Translations under genes and position numbers: made by a program
DNA from: Chlorocebus sabaeus
Lineage: Eukaryota; Chordata; Mammalia; Primates; Cercopithecidae
Length of the DNA stretch: 64,000 nt
Assembly: GCF_047675955.1 (NCBI RefSeq)
Contig: NC_132915.1
Span: 17,220,266-17,284,265, forward strand
Direction: 5' to 3'
Shown: in pieces, positions 23,326-36,004 of the stretch
Numbering within the stretch: the stretch's first letter is position 1
Layout of the letters: the number at the start of each line of letters is the position of its first letter
Notes under the pieces: generated by a model
Told to the model about the DNA's origin: nothing
The model's database searches: none
Seen by the model: only the letters and a program-made list of their open reading frames with translations

Positions 23326-25114
23326 CACTCTACAATCTATGCTATTGTAGTGGAAATTTCAGTAAAAGGAGAGTGTTATATAACACAAGAGAGAGAAATC
23401 TCTTATTTAAAGCATATTTTAGTTTTTGCTATTATTCTTTAGTAACTAAATATATATTTCTTATAAATACAGTTGTTGTTAAGTCAGAATGGTAATATTA
23501 AGCTCATATTGCCTTTTATTTAATAAAACGTATATATCTTTTTAAAAAGTCATTTCTCTATACTCCAGTAAAGTAAGGAAAAATGGGATATAATTATTAT
23601 TGTAAGCTACACATAATTTTTACTCTTACCCATTCTGTTTTCATGTTGTTTGCAAAGTTTATTTTTTAAAAAGTAATTTAATATTTTTTAAAATCTAGAA
23701 ACTCATCAGACTTTTTTTGTCACAGAAGTTTGAAAAATTCCACCAGGATTTGTCTAGATATGGATTTCTTTTGCATTGTTTGCCTGAAATGTGGGGAAAA
23801 AAAAATTATTAAATTTCTCAGTGAAATTTTCAACAGATGAATTTTTAGAGAATTCAGAGAATTTTATTTTGTGATTTCAATGTGGCTACATTTTTGTTTG
23901 TGCAGTTTTATTTTCACCTATAAAAATTTTTATTAGCCATTGAATAGTGTTCTTGTGTGGTCTTTCAAGTTAATATTTTTCGCTTATCCTAAGTCAAAAA
24001 TAAGAAGGTAAAGTTGAGTTAGAAATTTTCTGTAGCATATATTCTGCTACCCAATGATTCCATTGTATTTTAAATTCTCTATATTATACATCTGAATAAT
24101 TTATAGAAAGCTCTCACAAGGATTCTTCCTTCAATGGGGACTATTTGACATTCTGTGTATACAGTGTGAATAAAATGTTCATGTAATAAACTCACACTGA
24201 ATCAAAGGAAATAACACTTTGGCTGGCCTTGACTGAATCTTGTTTTGCTTTTCTCTTTAAAATTTTTGTTTTTAGTATATCTTTCAGTTTTATGTATCTT
24301 CAGGAGGTGTTAGAATCATTTACTATTTAAATGACAGGCTATTAAATAGTTATCTCATAAATTAATTCTGGGTTTTGATATTTTGCGTTGAAAGTTGTAT
24401 TGGTATTGAGACCCAAGACATATTCCAAACAGGTCATGAAGTCTAATTAACCTTTTATCACATTCAACTACTTTAAGTTACATGAACTTGGCTCTGTCCT
24501 CTAAATATAACAATACAATTTTGGCATCTCATTAATAAACATGACAGCATTTATTAACACTGCTATGTAACTAAAGTAAAACTTCATCAATTCAAATCTC
24601 AGGGAACCAGAAGTAATCAAGCTAGAACTAAACAGGAACAAATTATCTGACATCATATTTTAGCGGCAGGAGAGCTGAGAAGCTAAACAACTTGCTGTTT
24701 CTGTCAAACAATCCTGATTACTTGTCAGTGAAGAAGAAGTTGGTAGGGTGTGGAATGAAAGGTTAATTTTCTTGCACTCACATAACCTCTCCCTCTCTTC
24801 TTACAGAAAAATAATCAAGGTCAATAACTGAAGTTTTGCAAATCAATTTCTATAAATTCATGACTCACAGGATCATATATTTTAAATTACAAATATAATA
24901 GTATTTGAGGTCATCCATGCCAAAACATCCTATACAAGACTGTTTATTATTATTTTTATTTGACCACACTTTCATTAAATGTTTATAGACTAAAAACATA
25001 TACATTTTTGTTAGTTTTGTACCAGAATTCTAAGATCAAATATTTATTTACTCTTCATGTATTCATTCATAAAATATCCTTCCTTTCCTTCTTATATTAA
25101 CCATGTCTACCCAT
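23326..25114. other. AT-rich unique DNA
   Basis: About 1.8 kb of AT-rich DNA without a recognised repeat or open frame of note. Confidence 0.5.
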
Positions 25115-25481
25115 GATGTTTTGACATCTGAGGCCCTGTTGACCCTAGAGGAAGTCAGCTCATTCCAGGATTAGCCAGTTACTAGACAGAGTAAACAACT
25201 CACCTGTGAGCACAACTTTCATAGGCAAATCAATCAATGCACAGCTTATGTTCTGTACTCTAAGACGCTATCCACCTTCCCTTAGCATTCCAGGGCTAGG
25301 TCCTAGACAACTACAGACAGCTCCTATGACCCTGATCCTGCTGTAATTTCCCTCCTGAGGAAACCACAATAAAGGCTCTTGGCTCAAAATTTTCCCTCTC
25401 CCTTTGCCTCCTGACTGCATCTCCCCTACCGCCTGCTGGCCTGAGCCCCTGTGTCTCCATCTGTAAGTATAACACACCATC
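25115..25481 (+). mobile_element. Possible ERV1-type LTR
   Basis: The block is more GC-rich than its surroundings, holds a polyadenylation-like word aataaaggctcttgg at about 25370, and is followed by a C/T-rich 3' part (ctcctgactgcatctccc), an arrangement typical of gammaretroviral LTRs. I cannot name the family, and the 5' edge is a guess. An AluJ is inserted at its 3' side. Confidence 0.35.
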
Positions 25482-25774
25482 TTTTTGTTGTTTTTTAGAG
25501 ATAGGTTTTCACTCTATCACCCAGGCTGGGGTGCAGTCATGTGATTATAGCTCATGGCAACCTCGAACTCCTGAACTTAAATAATCCTCCTGCCTCTGCC
25601 TCCCAAGGAACTTGAACTACAGGCACATGGCATCATAACCAGCTAATTCATTTATTTGTATGTAGAGACAGGGATCTTGCTATGATTCTCTGGCTGGTTT
25701 TGAACTCCTGGCCTCAAGTAATCCTCCCAACTTGGCCTCCAAAGGATTATGGGTGTGAGCATCCGTGCCTGACC
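25482..25774 (-). mobile_element. AluJ, antisense
   Basis: Antisense dimeric Alu: gagataggttttcactctat, tcacccaggctggggtgcag, and tggttttgaactcctggcct. Divergence and the words cgaactcctgaacttaaata fit the oldest (J) class. The flanks acacaccatct and acaaactgtct could be a decayed target duplication. Confidence 0.92.
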
Positions 25775-25868
25775 GACAAACTGTCTTTTCAATGGTGGTC
25801 ATCTCCTTATCTGTTGGCCTTAACATAACTCAATAATAAAACCTATTAAAACTCTCTCTTTTCCTTTT

Positions 25869-25940
25869 TCCTTCCTTCCTTCCTTCCTTCCTTCCTTCCT
25901 TCCTTCCTTCCTTCCTTCCTTCCTTCCTTCTTTCCTTCTT
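25869..25940. repeat. (TTCC)n microsatellite, about 17 units
   Basis: A nearly perfect tetranucleotide array in a longer pyrimidine stretch that starts near 25850. Likely highly polymorphic. Confidence 0.97.
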
Positions 25941-26809
25941 TTTGTGTGTGGAAATATGTAGAAACCAGTGGCTATTTAAATGAACCATTACCAGTTAGCA
26001 AAATGTTGTACTGTCTTAGCTAGGCTATATAAAATAAATTTTAGTAAAATGAGTACTACGAGTTCTGGATGGACATATGTCCTTTCATACTTAATAATCC
26101 TGAGTGTAGAAACACTTCTAAAACCTGCCTTGAGTTATCTAAACTTTAGATGAGTAGGTCAGTCTTTAAATATCAGTTATAGCTTTAGAAATAAGGGGAA
26201 ATTATTCACCAGAGGACTTAAATAACAGCATATGTTCTTTTCTTTTATTAACTATAAACAAATATGAAGTTTAAATGTAAACTTTGACTACTAAAACAAA
26301 ATATGGGTACAGAGTTTTAAAATGGTGCCAACCTTACTTTACTCTTTAAATTTTGGTTTTTGTAAGTACCCTTACTGCCATGGCAGAGAAGTTTAATCAT
26401 GGATTTAGAAAATGTAATCATCAAAATTTGCTGTTATCAAAGAACAAAAGGGTGAATTAACATTATTTTCTCAGCACCTTAAGAAAAGTCATCACTAAAT
26501 TAGATTTTTTTGTTACCAATTACAGAAAATATTTGTGAACTCCATTTTATTTGGATTGCATACCTTTTAAAATGTGTTCAGCTTTTTGGTTTTTCATTTC
26601 GTTTTGTTGACTTTATCTTTCCACTTAAGTCTTAGCCTAATTCCATTTTATTTTTGACTTAAATCCTTCTATATTGTTCTCACTTATAACATCATTTATT
26701 TTTTAATTCCTCAATCTCCTACTTTCCTTGTTTGCTTGTGATCATTTTGCCCACTCTTTCCTTTTCTCATGGGGAAGATACTCTCATACTCATTCATTCT
26801 CCCTTTTAT
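25941..26809. other. AT-rich unique DNA
   Basis: No repeat family recognised. A 50-base word at 26357-26405 recurs diverged at 27723-27774 (see findings). Confidence 0.5.
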
Positions 26810-27130
26810 TCACTTGTGAAATTTTTTCTGGGCACTTACCATCTGCTAGTAATAATAGGAGTCCCAAGGGACACAGAATGACAAGACAATTTCTGTTCTG
26901 GAGGAGATGAGAAAAAGAATGAAAAGCCACTAATCAATTAAGATAAAATGTGAAAATTGTTGTAATAAAAGCAAATAGTAAGTGCTATGTGCAAACAATA
27001 GACACATTACCAAACTCAGAGAAATGAGATGAAGAAGATTTTCCCAGAGGCACGGATGTTAGCGAGGAGTGTTGTAGGACAAATGAAAATTTTGCAGGGA
27101 AAAAGGGGGAATAGAACATTTGTGACAAAA
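26810..27130 (-). mobile_element. L2 LINE 3' part, antisense, decayed
   Basis: Plus-strand text resembles the complement of the L2 3' UTR: gggcacttaccatctgctag (L2 complement gcacttactatgtgcc), ttctgttctggaggagatga, gcaaatagtaagtgctatgt and agattttcccagaggca. Very old, edges uncertain. Confidence 0.5.
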
Positions 27131-28289
27131 TTACCAGCATCTTCCAATTGAGTATTATAAAACACCAAGATAGAAGGTAAGCACGGAAAGGTTAGAATTC
27201 TGGTAATACTCAATTTATTCTCTTCTCATGTCTATTAGTCAACCTTATCTGACCTGTCCTGTTCCTCAGAAACCTACTTCTTTGGGCTGCTTCTCCATTC
27301 CTCCTTACTATCTTGGCTTCTTTTTGGGTTCAGCTAAGGGTTGGCATTGGTGGGAGACGAGGGTGGGGGGAGAGAATAAAGGTACATTACTTCCTCATTC
27401 CCTTCCTAATTCCATGGAGATGTTCTGGTAGAAGCTCTGTCCCTCCATGACTGTAGCTTCCCCCTAGATGGCCCCTCCATCTAAGGCAAAGGAGCCATGG
27501 ACTCCTTCCCCCTAGAATTGGCTCCTCCATGTTTCCAATTCTCACTGAGCTCCAGCAACGTCTTTCCTCCCTTGTATCTTTGACCATAGGATTGGCAATG
27601 GCTTTCTACTGTTTCTGCTCCTGAGGATCCTACCAATACTTTATTTGTTCAAATCCCAGCTGCAACTTTTCAATGCCTCCAATCAATAATTTTCATATTA
27701 GCCATCCGAGTTACATGTTGTATTTTGTAAGTATTCTTACTGCCATGACAGGAAGAAGTTTAATCGTGAATGACCTTTAAAATATCAATTACTTAAAAAA
27801 TCTTGTTATAACCTGATTTAATATAATCTTGGCTTTCAGTATCTATTTGTATAAACAAAGAAATAAATGACAAACCAAGAAAAATGATAGAAAACATGCA
27901 CATAAAAGCCCCCAAAATCTTAAAAATCTCCACATATCAAATAAGATTTCTGAATCAACTTTGATTATGAAACAAAAGGTAAAAGGGAGGCTTAATTTTT
28001 TTTTTTTCAGAACTGAATACAAAGTCTAGTAGAAACATTCACAAAGACACAAGATGGTTAGGTCTCTAGGTAGATTATCAGCCCAGAAACAAAAATAGTA
28101 AGACACCATAAGCTTGGACTTTGTGGGAGAAGTTATTCTAGCTGTGCCCCTTTTCTTTTCCTTAGTTGACCTTTGGATAATAATTGTCTATCCTGTTCAC
28201 GTAGGAGGTCAAGAAACAACAAAGTTGTCCAGAATCAGCTGAAAACAAAACAGTAAATTTAGGAGACGGCTAAAGAGTAGCTCAGATTA
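27131..28289. other. Intergenic DNA with a GC-richer patch
   Basis: At 27230-27720 the DNA is richer in C and T, with words such as gctccagcaacgtctttcct and ggattggcaatggctttcta that recall the end of an old retroelement I cannot name. The rest is AT-rich and unrecognised. Frames at 27228-27431 plus and 27387-27587 minus overlap and look like chance. Confidence 0.4.
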
Positions 28290-28362
28290 ACAATAATAAT
28301 AATACATATATAAAAAATACATATAGATAGATAGATAGATATAAAATAATACATATATATAA
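28290..28362. repeat. AT-rich compound microsatellite (AAT, GATA, AT)
   Basis: Short arrays of aat, then gata (four units), then at dinucleotides follow each other. Confidence 0.85.
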
Positions 28363-28578
28363 AAGGTAGGCTGTTGGTGCCCTGGATACTCAAATCCCAT
28401 TTCCTAAACTCCATTTCTTGGAGGAAAGTATCTCCAGGTTAAGTCACAGAGTAGGACTAGTGGGTAAATTGAGCAGGATAAAGTGACTAACCAGGATTGC
28501 AACATCATAAACTACACCCACTGCACTGTGCCTCCCATCTGCTCCCTAAAGTTACCTGCAAGAATATGTGAGAATCCT

Positions 28579-29233
28579 GGGTTTTTGCCTGGCCCCAAGT
28601 AAATAGCAGAGGCCAGGGTAATTCTAACTGATGTTAATTGATAATGAATAAAAAATAAAAATACATAATATCTAAAATTCCCAATGGTATATGAGCCTCT
28701 GTGTGTGTGATATACTTGTATAATGAACCATCAATGAAATTCAATCATCATGAAAGAAAAATAAGCTAAAGGGTCTGCAGCAGAAAAAAACAGAACTAAT
28801 GAATGAGGTAGACTAATAATGTAACTTAAACATAATAATTACTGCTGTGGTTAATATTAGGTGTCAACTTGATTGAATGGAAGGATAGATAGCTGGTAAA
28901 GTATTGGGTTTTTGCCTGGCCCCAAAATAAACAGCACAGGCCAGGGTAATTATAACTGATGATAACTGATAATGAACAAAAAATAAAAATACATGATAAC
29001 TAAAATTCCCAATGGTATGTGAGCCTCTCTGTGTGTGATATATTTGTATAATGAAGCATCAGTGAAATTCAATCATCACAAAAGAAAAATAAGCTGAAGA
29101 GTCTACACCAGAGAAAAACAGAACTAATGAATGAGGTAGACTAATAATGTAACTTAAACATAATTACTGTGATGGTTAATATTAGGTGCCAACTTCATTG
29201 GATGCAAGGATGCCTAGATAGCTGGTAAGGTAT
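28579..29233. repeat. Tandem duplication, 327 bp unit, two copies
   Basis: Copy 1 is 28579-28905 and copy 2 is 28906-29233. Both open with gggtttttgcctggcccca and share, for example, aactaatgaatgaggtagac. They differ at roughly one base in ten plus small indels. Each copy ends with the first 60 or so bases of the LTR that continues after copy 2, so the duplication happened after the LTR inserted. Confidence 0.95.
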
Positions 29234-29728
29234 TCGGCCTGGGTATGTCTGTGAGGGTGTTGCCAGAGGAAACTGACATTTGAGTCAGTGGACTGAGAGA
29301 AGAAGACTCACACTCAATCTGGGTGGGCTCCTAGAACAAAGCAGGTGGAAGAAGGTGGGCTAAGCCAGCTTGCTGAATCTTCTGGCTCTCATCATTCTCC
29401 CATGCTGGATGCTTCCTTCCATTCTTCCTGCCCTTGGACATCAGACTCCAGGTTCTTTGGCCTTTGAACTCTTGGACTTACATCAGAGTTTTGACAGGGC
29501 TCTCAGGCCTTCAGCCACAGACTGAAGGCTACATTGTTGGTTTCCCTGCTTTCAAGGCTTTTGGGCTTGCACTGAGCCACTGCTGGCTTCTCTCTTCTCC
29601 AACTTGCAGAAGGCCTATCATGGGACTTTGCCTTGTGATTGTGTGAGCCAATTCTCCCTAATAAACTCCCTTTCATAGATACGTATATCCTATTAGTTCT
29701 GTCCCTATGGAGAACCCTGACTAATACA
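29168..29728 (+). mobile_element. ERVL-type LTR (MLT2-like), sense
   Basis: Starts tgtgatggttaatattaggt, contains tgtctgtgagggtgttgcca and tgagtcagtggactgagaga, an AATAAA-type signal in ctaataaactccct, and ends with the ERVL terminus ggagaaccctgactaataca. The first part is also present in the upstream tandem copy. I see no 5-base target duplication. Open frames on both strands (29434-29646, 29503-29802) are chance. Confidence 0.8.
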
Positions 29729-29749
29729 TAGGCTATAGGAGAAATAGAT

Positions 29750-32090
29750 AGAAACCAGGAGTCCAGATGGAAACAAGCCAGATAAGAGGTGACAATCACC
29801 AATTACTTTTACAGAGATGAGAGAAGATATTGAAATTATCTAGCAAAAAAAAAAATAATAAGTTATATGTTTTAAAAGAATCAACTGGAACTACTGAATA
29901 TGAAAAATATATGTGATTGTTGAAATAAAGAAGTCAGTTGAGGTACAGAATAGAAGAATGTTTCCAACTAGAAAATGCACTATTGAGTAACAAATCATGG
30001 CAAAAAAAAATTATTCCAAACACATGGGAAAGAGACAGAAGAAATGAATGAGAAAGAAAAAGGTAAATAGAAATGAAGTAGCCATTGTTATACCTATTTA
30101 AATGACCTGCCAGAAGAAGTGGAGGAAGGGAATAACGTTTCAAAACTTCCTTATACAAGTATCTTAAAATGTTTGTCAAATAATGGCAGAGAATTTTTCA
30201 GAATTAAAGAAAGTTATAAGATTTCCATTTAAAAGAGTTTATAAGTGCCAACAGGATAAGTTAAAACACACATACAAACACACAGATAAACACAGTTCAG
30301 TAACATTTTAAAAATATGAAATACAAGTAGAACACTCTATATCCGGGAAGGATACACATTTTACATACAAAAAGAATATAGTAGGTGGAAAAAGGCATGG
30401 AATAATATTTGCAAACTTCTGGCAATAAATAAAAAAGAACAATTACATTCCCAATTACACTATCAGTTAAAGGAAAAGTGAAATAAGTATATCATCAAAT
30501 ATATATTTGTATAATTATGAGTAATAAAATTATTTAAAAAGAACAACTTTCCTCTTTAAAGCACTTTGAGGTTACTTCTTTATAGAATGTTTAATTGAGA
30601 AAAAATAGTAAATATATGACTATATAAATAAGCAATGACTATAAGTTATGTAAAACAGCATATCCACAAAAGTTCAAAACTAAAACTCCACCTGAGAGGG
30701 AAAGACCAGAGTGAGATGAAAACAGACCAAGACATTCTCTAATTTGAAAGAAAGGCATATATTTTTAAAAGTTTTAAAAACTGAGAGGAGGAAGTAAACA
30801 TAATATGAGTCCTGTTATTAGAGGCATAATTAATGATAGAATATAAATGTAACATAGTTGTTAGACCAGCAAAATAGTATTAAGTGCAAACAAATAGAAA
30901 ATCAGTAGAAATAAAAATTGATATTAAAAAAGATACATGATATAAGATAGGAGAAATAAGCTGTAATATAAAAGTAATGACAAGAAATCTATATTAATTT
31001 AATTCATCAATAAAGATTAAAAATATTCAGGAATAAGTTGCCTACAGGAGAAAAATTTAAATCAAAGAAGTACAGAAAGATTGAAAATAGAGGATGAAAA
31101 AAGATGTACTGGAAATAATAAGCTCATGTAAAACGAGAGTAGAATTTTACATTGGCAAAATAGAGATGAAAGCAGAAAAAATTAACAAAAACTTTATAAG
31201 ACATCAATAGAAAAGTTTTAGAATGAACATTATATTTAATAGTTACTCACATATATAACCTCAGTGAGAGATAATTTCCTTATACTTCAGAGAAAATACA
31301 CATTATTTTCTAGCACCTACTTTCACAAAGTCATTAACAGAATAATTCTCAGAGAAAGTATCAAAGAAAACACTCCAAAGATTCAGCATTATAGAGATTC
31401 TGTTCTTTCTACACTGCTATGGAATTATAAATTGATAACAAAAATACAAGTACAAAAAATCTATGTATATAGAAACTGAAATGTATATTAAATAGCTCTT
31501 ACCTTAGAAGAAAAATCGTCTTTCATATGGGGGTAGTCAAAGCATTTCTTGAAGTTTATAACATTGAATACATTTATGAAAATTCTATAAACTACATATT
31601 TCCCAGAAACCCCATTAAAGGGCATAGAAAGAAAATTAAATCGATTAATAGGTCTAGATCACAGAGAAGAAACTTAACATTGGAAAACTGTCAGTTATCT
31701 CCAAACTAATCTATAAATTCGATGAAATTCCAATAAAATACTAGAATAAGGAGGAGGCTCTCATATAGGTCCATAAAGGAATCTGGTTTCAATAACTTGG
31801 AAATGACCAGATTGTTTATCTCTACGGAAAACGTCTAGGACAGAATACTCCATGAGGATTAAAGGTTATGGTATTATATAGAGCAAAAAGGGGTTGAGTA
31901 TGAAAAATAACACAATTATACCTAACATAAAATGTGATCGATTAATACACACAAAAAACACTATGTATTTTTTCAAAGCTATATGTATATGCAGCTGCTC
32001 TAGTAAATATATTTGAGTTACATACAGGAAGGGCAGAGTAGATGTAAAACAAAAAGAATAGCAAAAGTTTGAGAAATGAATTGAAATAAT
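29750..32090 (+). mobile_element. Very degraded old L1 (L1M/HAL1-like), sense
   Basis: AT-rich DNA that follows L1 in order: ORF1-like words at 30185-30260 (atggcagagaatttttcaga, gtgccaacaggataagttaa), ORF2 endonuclease-like words at 31060-31200 and 31290-31460 (gctatggaattataaattga), and a later ORF2 piece at 31680-31740 (tcgatgaaattccaataaaa). Internal deletions and many stops. Parts between these anchors are assigned by position only. Confidence 0.55.
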
Positions 32091-32096
32091 AAAATT

Positions 32097-32150
32097 TTTT
32101 ATAAAGATAGGTTTATGTAGATCTTTTATAAAGATAGGTTTATGTAGATC
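32097..32150. repeat. Perfect 27-bp tandem duplication
   Basis: The unit ttttataaagataggtttat plus gtagatc occurs twice back to back without a mismatch, which suggests a recent event in otherwise old DNA. Confidence 0.97.
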
Positions 32151-32870
32151 GATGCTGGTAGCTTCATATAATTGAGGAGTAATGTCAATCTATACACCAG
32201 AATTACAATAATAACAATAAAAAATAATAATAAACATTTCACCCCTTAACAGTAAACTAAACTATCACATATGTTGACAAATTCCTAATTTCACTGCAAA
32301 GAGACCTCTGAGAGCTCCTGAGGGCAAAGTATTCAGTATTTACAGAGACTGTGCAGCCCTACCTCTATGATTGTTGCTTCTTTAGTTCGTCCCACTGCAG
32401 AGTTGGGGAGCACTGAATGTCCACTCTAGTCAATGCTGCTATCACGACTGGAGCAAGAGGGATTCACCTAGGTCCCAGCCATCTTTACATTCGCCCGACC
32501 TCACCATGAGTCTCCCTGTTTCAACTCTGTTCCACATTTGGCAATTAGGATTAAAAGCTTGTTTTTTGTTTGTTTTTCTAAAATGCTTTGTTATTTTCCT
32601 GCACTGATTTTTTTTTTATCATTTTTGCTTAAATTTAAACCTAAGGTTGAGTGTCATGGCTTACAGGAAGTCAAATATTGCTCAAAAATAATTTATTAAA
32701 TTTTTTAAAAGTCTTGCCAAAATGAATTGCTGGGAAACACAAGTTTTGTTTAGGAGAGCTACTTTGAAAATAAATTTTTCAATAAGGTTTTCATTTAGTT
32801 TTTTAATGAAAATCAAAAAGAAAAAAATCTTTACATTCTCTTATATTTAAAAAAAAGTTATTTGAGGAAA
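32151..32870. other. AT-rich unique DNA
   Basis: No feature recognised; a small AAT-rich patch lies at 32205-32235. Confidence 0.5.
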
Positions 32871-33080
32871 TTTTTTTTGAGACAGAGCCTTACTCCATCA
32901 CCCAGGATGGAGTGCAGTGGTGAGATCTCAGCTCACTGCAAACTCCACCTCCCAGGATCAAGTGATCCTCCTGCCTCAGCCTCTACAGGTGCATGCTACA
33001 ATGCCCAGTTAACTTTTGTATTTTTAGTAAAGATGGGGTTTTACCATGTTGGCCAGGCTGGTCTCAAACTCCTGACCTTT
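32871..33080 (-). mobile_element. Alu fragment, antisense, with internal deletion
   Basis: Antisense Alu from the T-run and gagacagagccttactccat to ctcaaactcctgaccttt. The segment normally reading cgagtagctgggac is missing between tcagcctc and tacaggtgcatgc, and the Alu 5' end is truncated. The plus frame 32862-33095 is this Alu read antisense. Confidence 0.92.
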
Positions 33081-33350
33081 GAAGAAATATTTTGAGGATA
33101 CATCATGTAGAAAAACAGTTACTAAGCGAAGCCTACAAACATATGAAGATGTAAATATTATCATATGTATTAGATTTCATTGAGTATAAAAACAAAGAAC
33201 TAAGAAGGGTTTATTCTGTTTTAGCTTTGACTTTTTGGGTTATGGGATAATACTAAGTGAAAGGTATAATAAATTTGGAAATATTAAAATTTGGTATGAA
33301 GATTACAAATGATTAAGAACGTTTTAAAGTTGAAATACATGTTATGATCA

Positions 33351-33470
33351 TGGTTCTAAAACCTGACTTTATGCGTGATTCTATGGGGGCTTAAAAAAAT
33401 ACTGTTTTCTAGACCCTAGCTAGACCAAGCTACTGGGATACTATGTGCAAAATATTTAAAGGTAACTCAG
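33351..33470 (+). mobile_element. hAT-Charlie remnant (MER5/MER20-like)
   Basis: The words catggttctaaaacctgac, gattctatgggggctt and aaaaatactgttttctagac follow the left part of the MER5/MER20 group of non-autonomous hAT elements. Short and diverged. Confidence 0.5.
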
Positions 33471-33484
33471 TTGCAATATTTTAT

Positions 33485-33790
33485 GAAAATTATCAAAAAG
33501 AGAAAAGTTGAAATAACAATTTTATGGGTAATATGCCCATCATCTAGATCCTACAAATAACATTTATCATACTTGCTTTATATATACATCTATCTCTCTA
33601 GCCATCCACCTTATTTTCTATGCATTTCAAAGTTTTAGACATTGGTATACCTCTTCCTGCTCCCAAATTCTTCAGCACGTTCAATACTTCTTTACTTATC
33701 TTTTCAGTTAAAATTAATATTCAATACAATATGCAAATCTTAGATGTACCACCCAACAAGTTCTGGCACAGGTAATAAAAGGTAATGAAG
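33485..33790 (-). mobile_element. Old L1 3' UTR fragment, antisense
   Basis: Plus text is the complement of an L1M 3' UTR: atgcccatcatctagatcct, cttattttctatgcatttca, aaattcttcagcacgttcaa and gcaaatcttagatgtaccac. Confidence 0.65.
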
Positions 33791-35954
33791 ATATATTGTC
33801 ATAATTCCAGAGATGCCAGTAGTTTATAATTCAATATTCTGTTGATATAGTCTGTTCATACAGATCTATTTCAGGCACAAAAACAAAATCACGCATATCT
33901 TAATGAGTGGTAGAAAATGACTCCCCAAAATATATGTTAACCATCACACAGAAATGGCTGTTGAAATTCAGCTGTCTTTTAAGGCAGATCACAAATATAA
34001 CTTCATTCTAATAGCTTGTCCTGAGTTCTCCCATCAGGAACTTTCCGTTCTATGCAACTGCAAATAGACATATGCAGAGATAATCCTATAGATGGATACA
34101 TAGGTGCATTGTACATTCCACTGAATTATCTTGCCTTGCAATCTGATTTGGATTTTTGCTTACTTATCTTAAGCTGTCACTCCCTGAATGCAGGAAGATT
34201 ATGTCACGAAGTGCAGTTCATTGTCTACACTAGGCCCTTAATACATGAGGGCTGAGTTGTTTGAATGTTAAAGTTAGGAATGGGGACCTATTTTGTTTGT
34301 TCAGAGGGTCTTTCAATGCCTTTAGTAGATACTGAATCTAACAGATATTACTGCACTTGCCTCATGAATAACTCAGTTGGAATCCACGTTTACAACAAAT
34401 AAGTGATTTCTTGCTCATCCAACTTTAAAAAGTACATGGAAATTGCATTTAGGAGAGGAGATTAATTCTTAATTTCGGTAAATTTTCTGGAAAACTCACT
34501 CGATCAATAAAATGATATATTGGCCATGTTTTAAATGGTGCTCGTTGTAGTGCTTGAACTTCAGCCCTAGATGAATATTGTCAAGAAACCCAAAGCAGTG
34601 ATATGAGTAATTTAGGTGCTATGTAGAAAGTACAAAACAACTTAGGGCTCCTGTTTCCATTGTCCTGCCCTTGGCTCCTAACCTGGGTAGCTGATAGTGA
34701 CCGGTGTGTGCAATATTTTAGTAAGTCATTTTCTCCTTACAGCTATGTAATTTTCAGTGGTTATAATTGGATTTGCCCACATTACATGTGTAGAGAAGCA
34801 AATATGCCTCCTCCTGTACAGAAATTTGATGATTATGCATTGCTGCATCCCATATCATAGCTCATCTATGGTTAAATAGAGGCTTTCATTCAACAGAGCT
34901 ATCAATCTGGAAGCTTTCAAATGTACTATATTCATGGTAAGAAGAAAAATGTCCTAAAAAGAAATTGAGTGAAATATATTGGTTAAAATTTAAGAGTACA
35001 TAAATAGGCTTGACCATAATCAATTGTGAATTATTTGTGGCTATCTTCATATAAATGATAATAAAAATAAATTGTCTTATACTGTAAGTAAACAATACAT
35101 TTGTTAAAACTATATAGATAAGAAATCTATATATCTATTATATTCCATTTTTGAATATGGCTCAAATTTTCCATCAAATTATATAATATTTCATATTCTA
35201 ACATATTTTAATGTTCATTTTTGGCAAAAAAAACCCAGAAAAGCATGGTAAGCATTCTTTTTAGAAGGTTGCACTGAGTAAAATGTTCCAAAATAAGCTA
35301 TAAATGAATTAGCTCAAGGGCAGAAAATTCAATTTAAATAATAAATTAGAAACATACCAGAAATGAGATTCTTATGTTTTAGGGTAGTTTTAAAAACTTA
35401 CTTCTGCCCAAGCCTGTTAATGCTAGAAATGTTATGATTAAATTATACTTAAAGTTAAACTGCAAATTACTTGCAAAATATATATTTGATTTACATGCCT
35501 TCCATATTTGTCAATTATCTGATAAAATTAATTGCTAAAATGTTTTATTGATAACCATGCTAGTAGATGAAGCAGGTTAACCACATTAATAGCTTAACCT
35601 CTGATTAAAACTCCCATAATCAATCCTTGACATAGAAATATTCCTTAATTAAATGTTTCAAATAATGAGATGATAGGATCATGTAATTGATAAAGCTTTA
35701 GTTACATGGCATTTGCAGCATAATAAAAGTTTATAAGAAAAGTCTTAAATCAGCTATGGATATAGCCTGTGTTCTGTGTTTTATTGAAACTCTTTGAAAT
35801 ATATTGAGGAATGTTTATTATGTAAAGCTAACTATATGCTAGTAACTGTGATTTCTCACTTTCAAATGGGGATAACTAAATGTCAAAAATATAATGACTA
35901 TGTGTCTGCTTAAATAACTGTAGCCTAACAGTTCAAATCACTCCAAAGTTGGTC

Positions 35955-35955
<1 letters not shown>
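33791..35955. other. AT-rich unique DNA
   Basis: About 2.2 kb. A weak L2-like stretch is possible at 34140-34250 (ctccctgaatgcaggaagat). Short frames at 34052-34255 and 34660-34860 have no motif. Confidence 0.45.
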
Positions 35956-35993
<38 letters not shown>

Positions 35994-36004
35994 ACACACA
36001 CACC
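35956..36004. repeat. (TA)n(TG)(CA)n microsatellite
   Basis: About sixteen TA units followed by short TG and CA runs. The TA run is self-complementary and could extrude a cruciform. Confidence 0.93.

Noticed and set aside
32862..33095. 77-codon plus frame resembling many database proteins
   Set aside because: It is antisense Alu, a common source of false protein matches.
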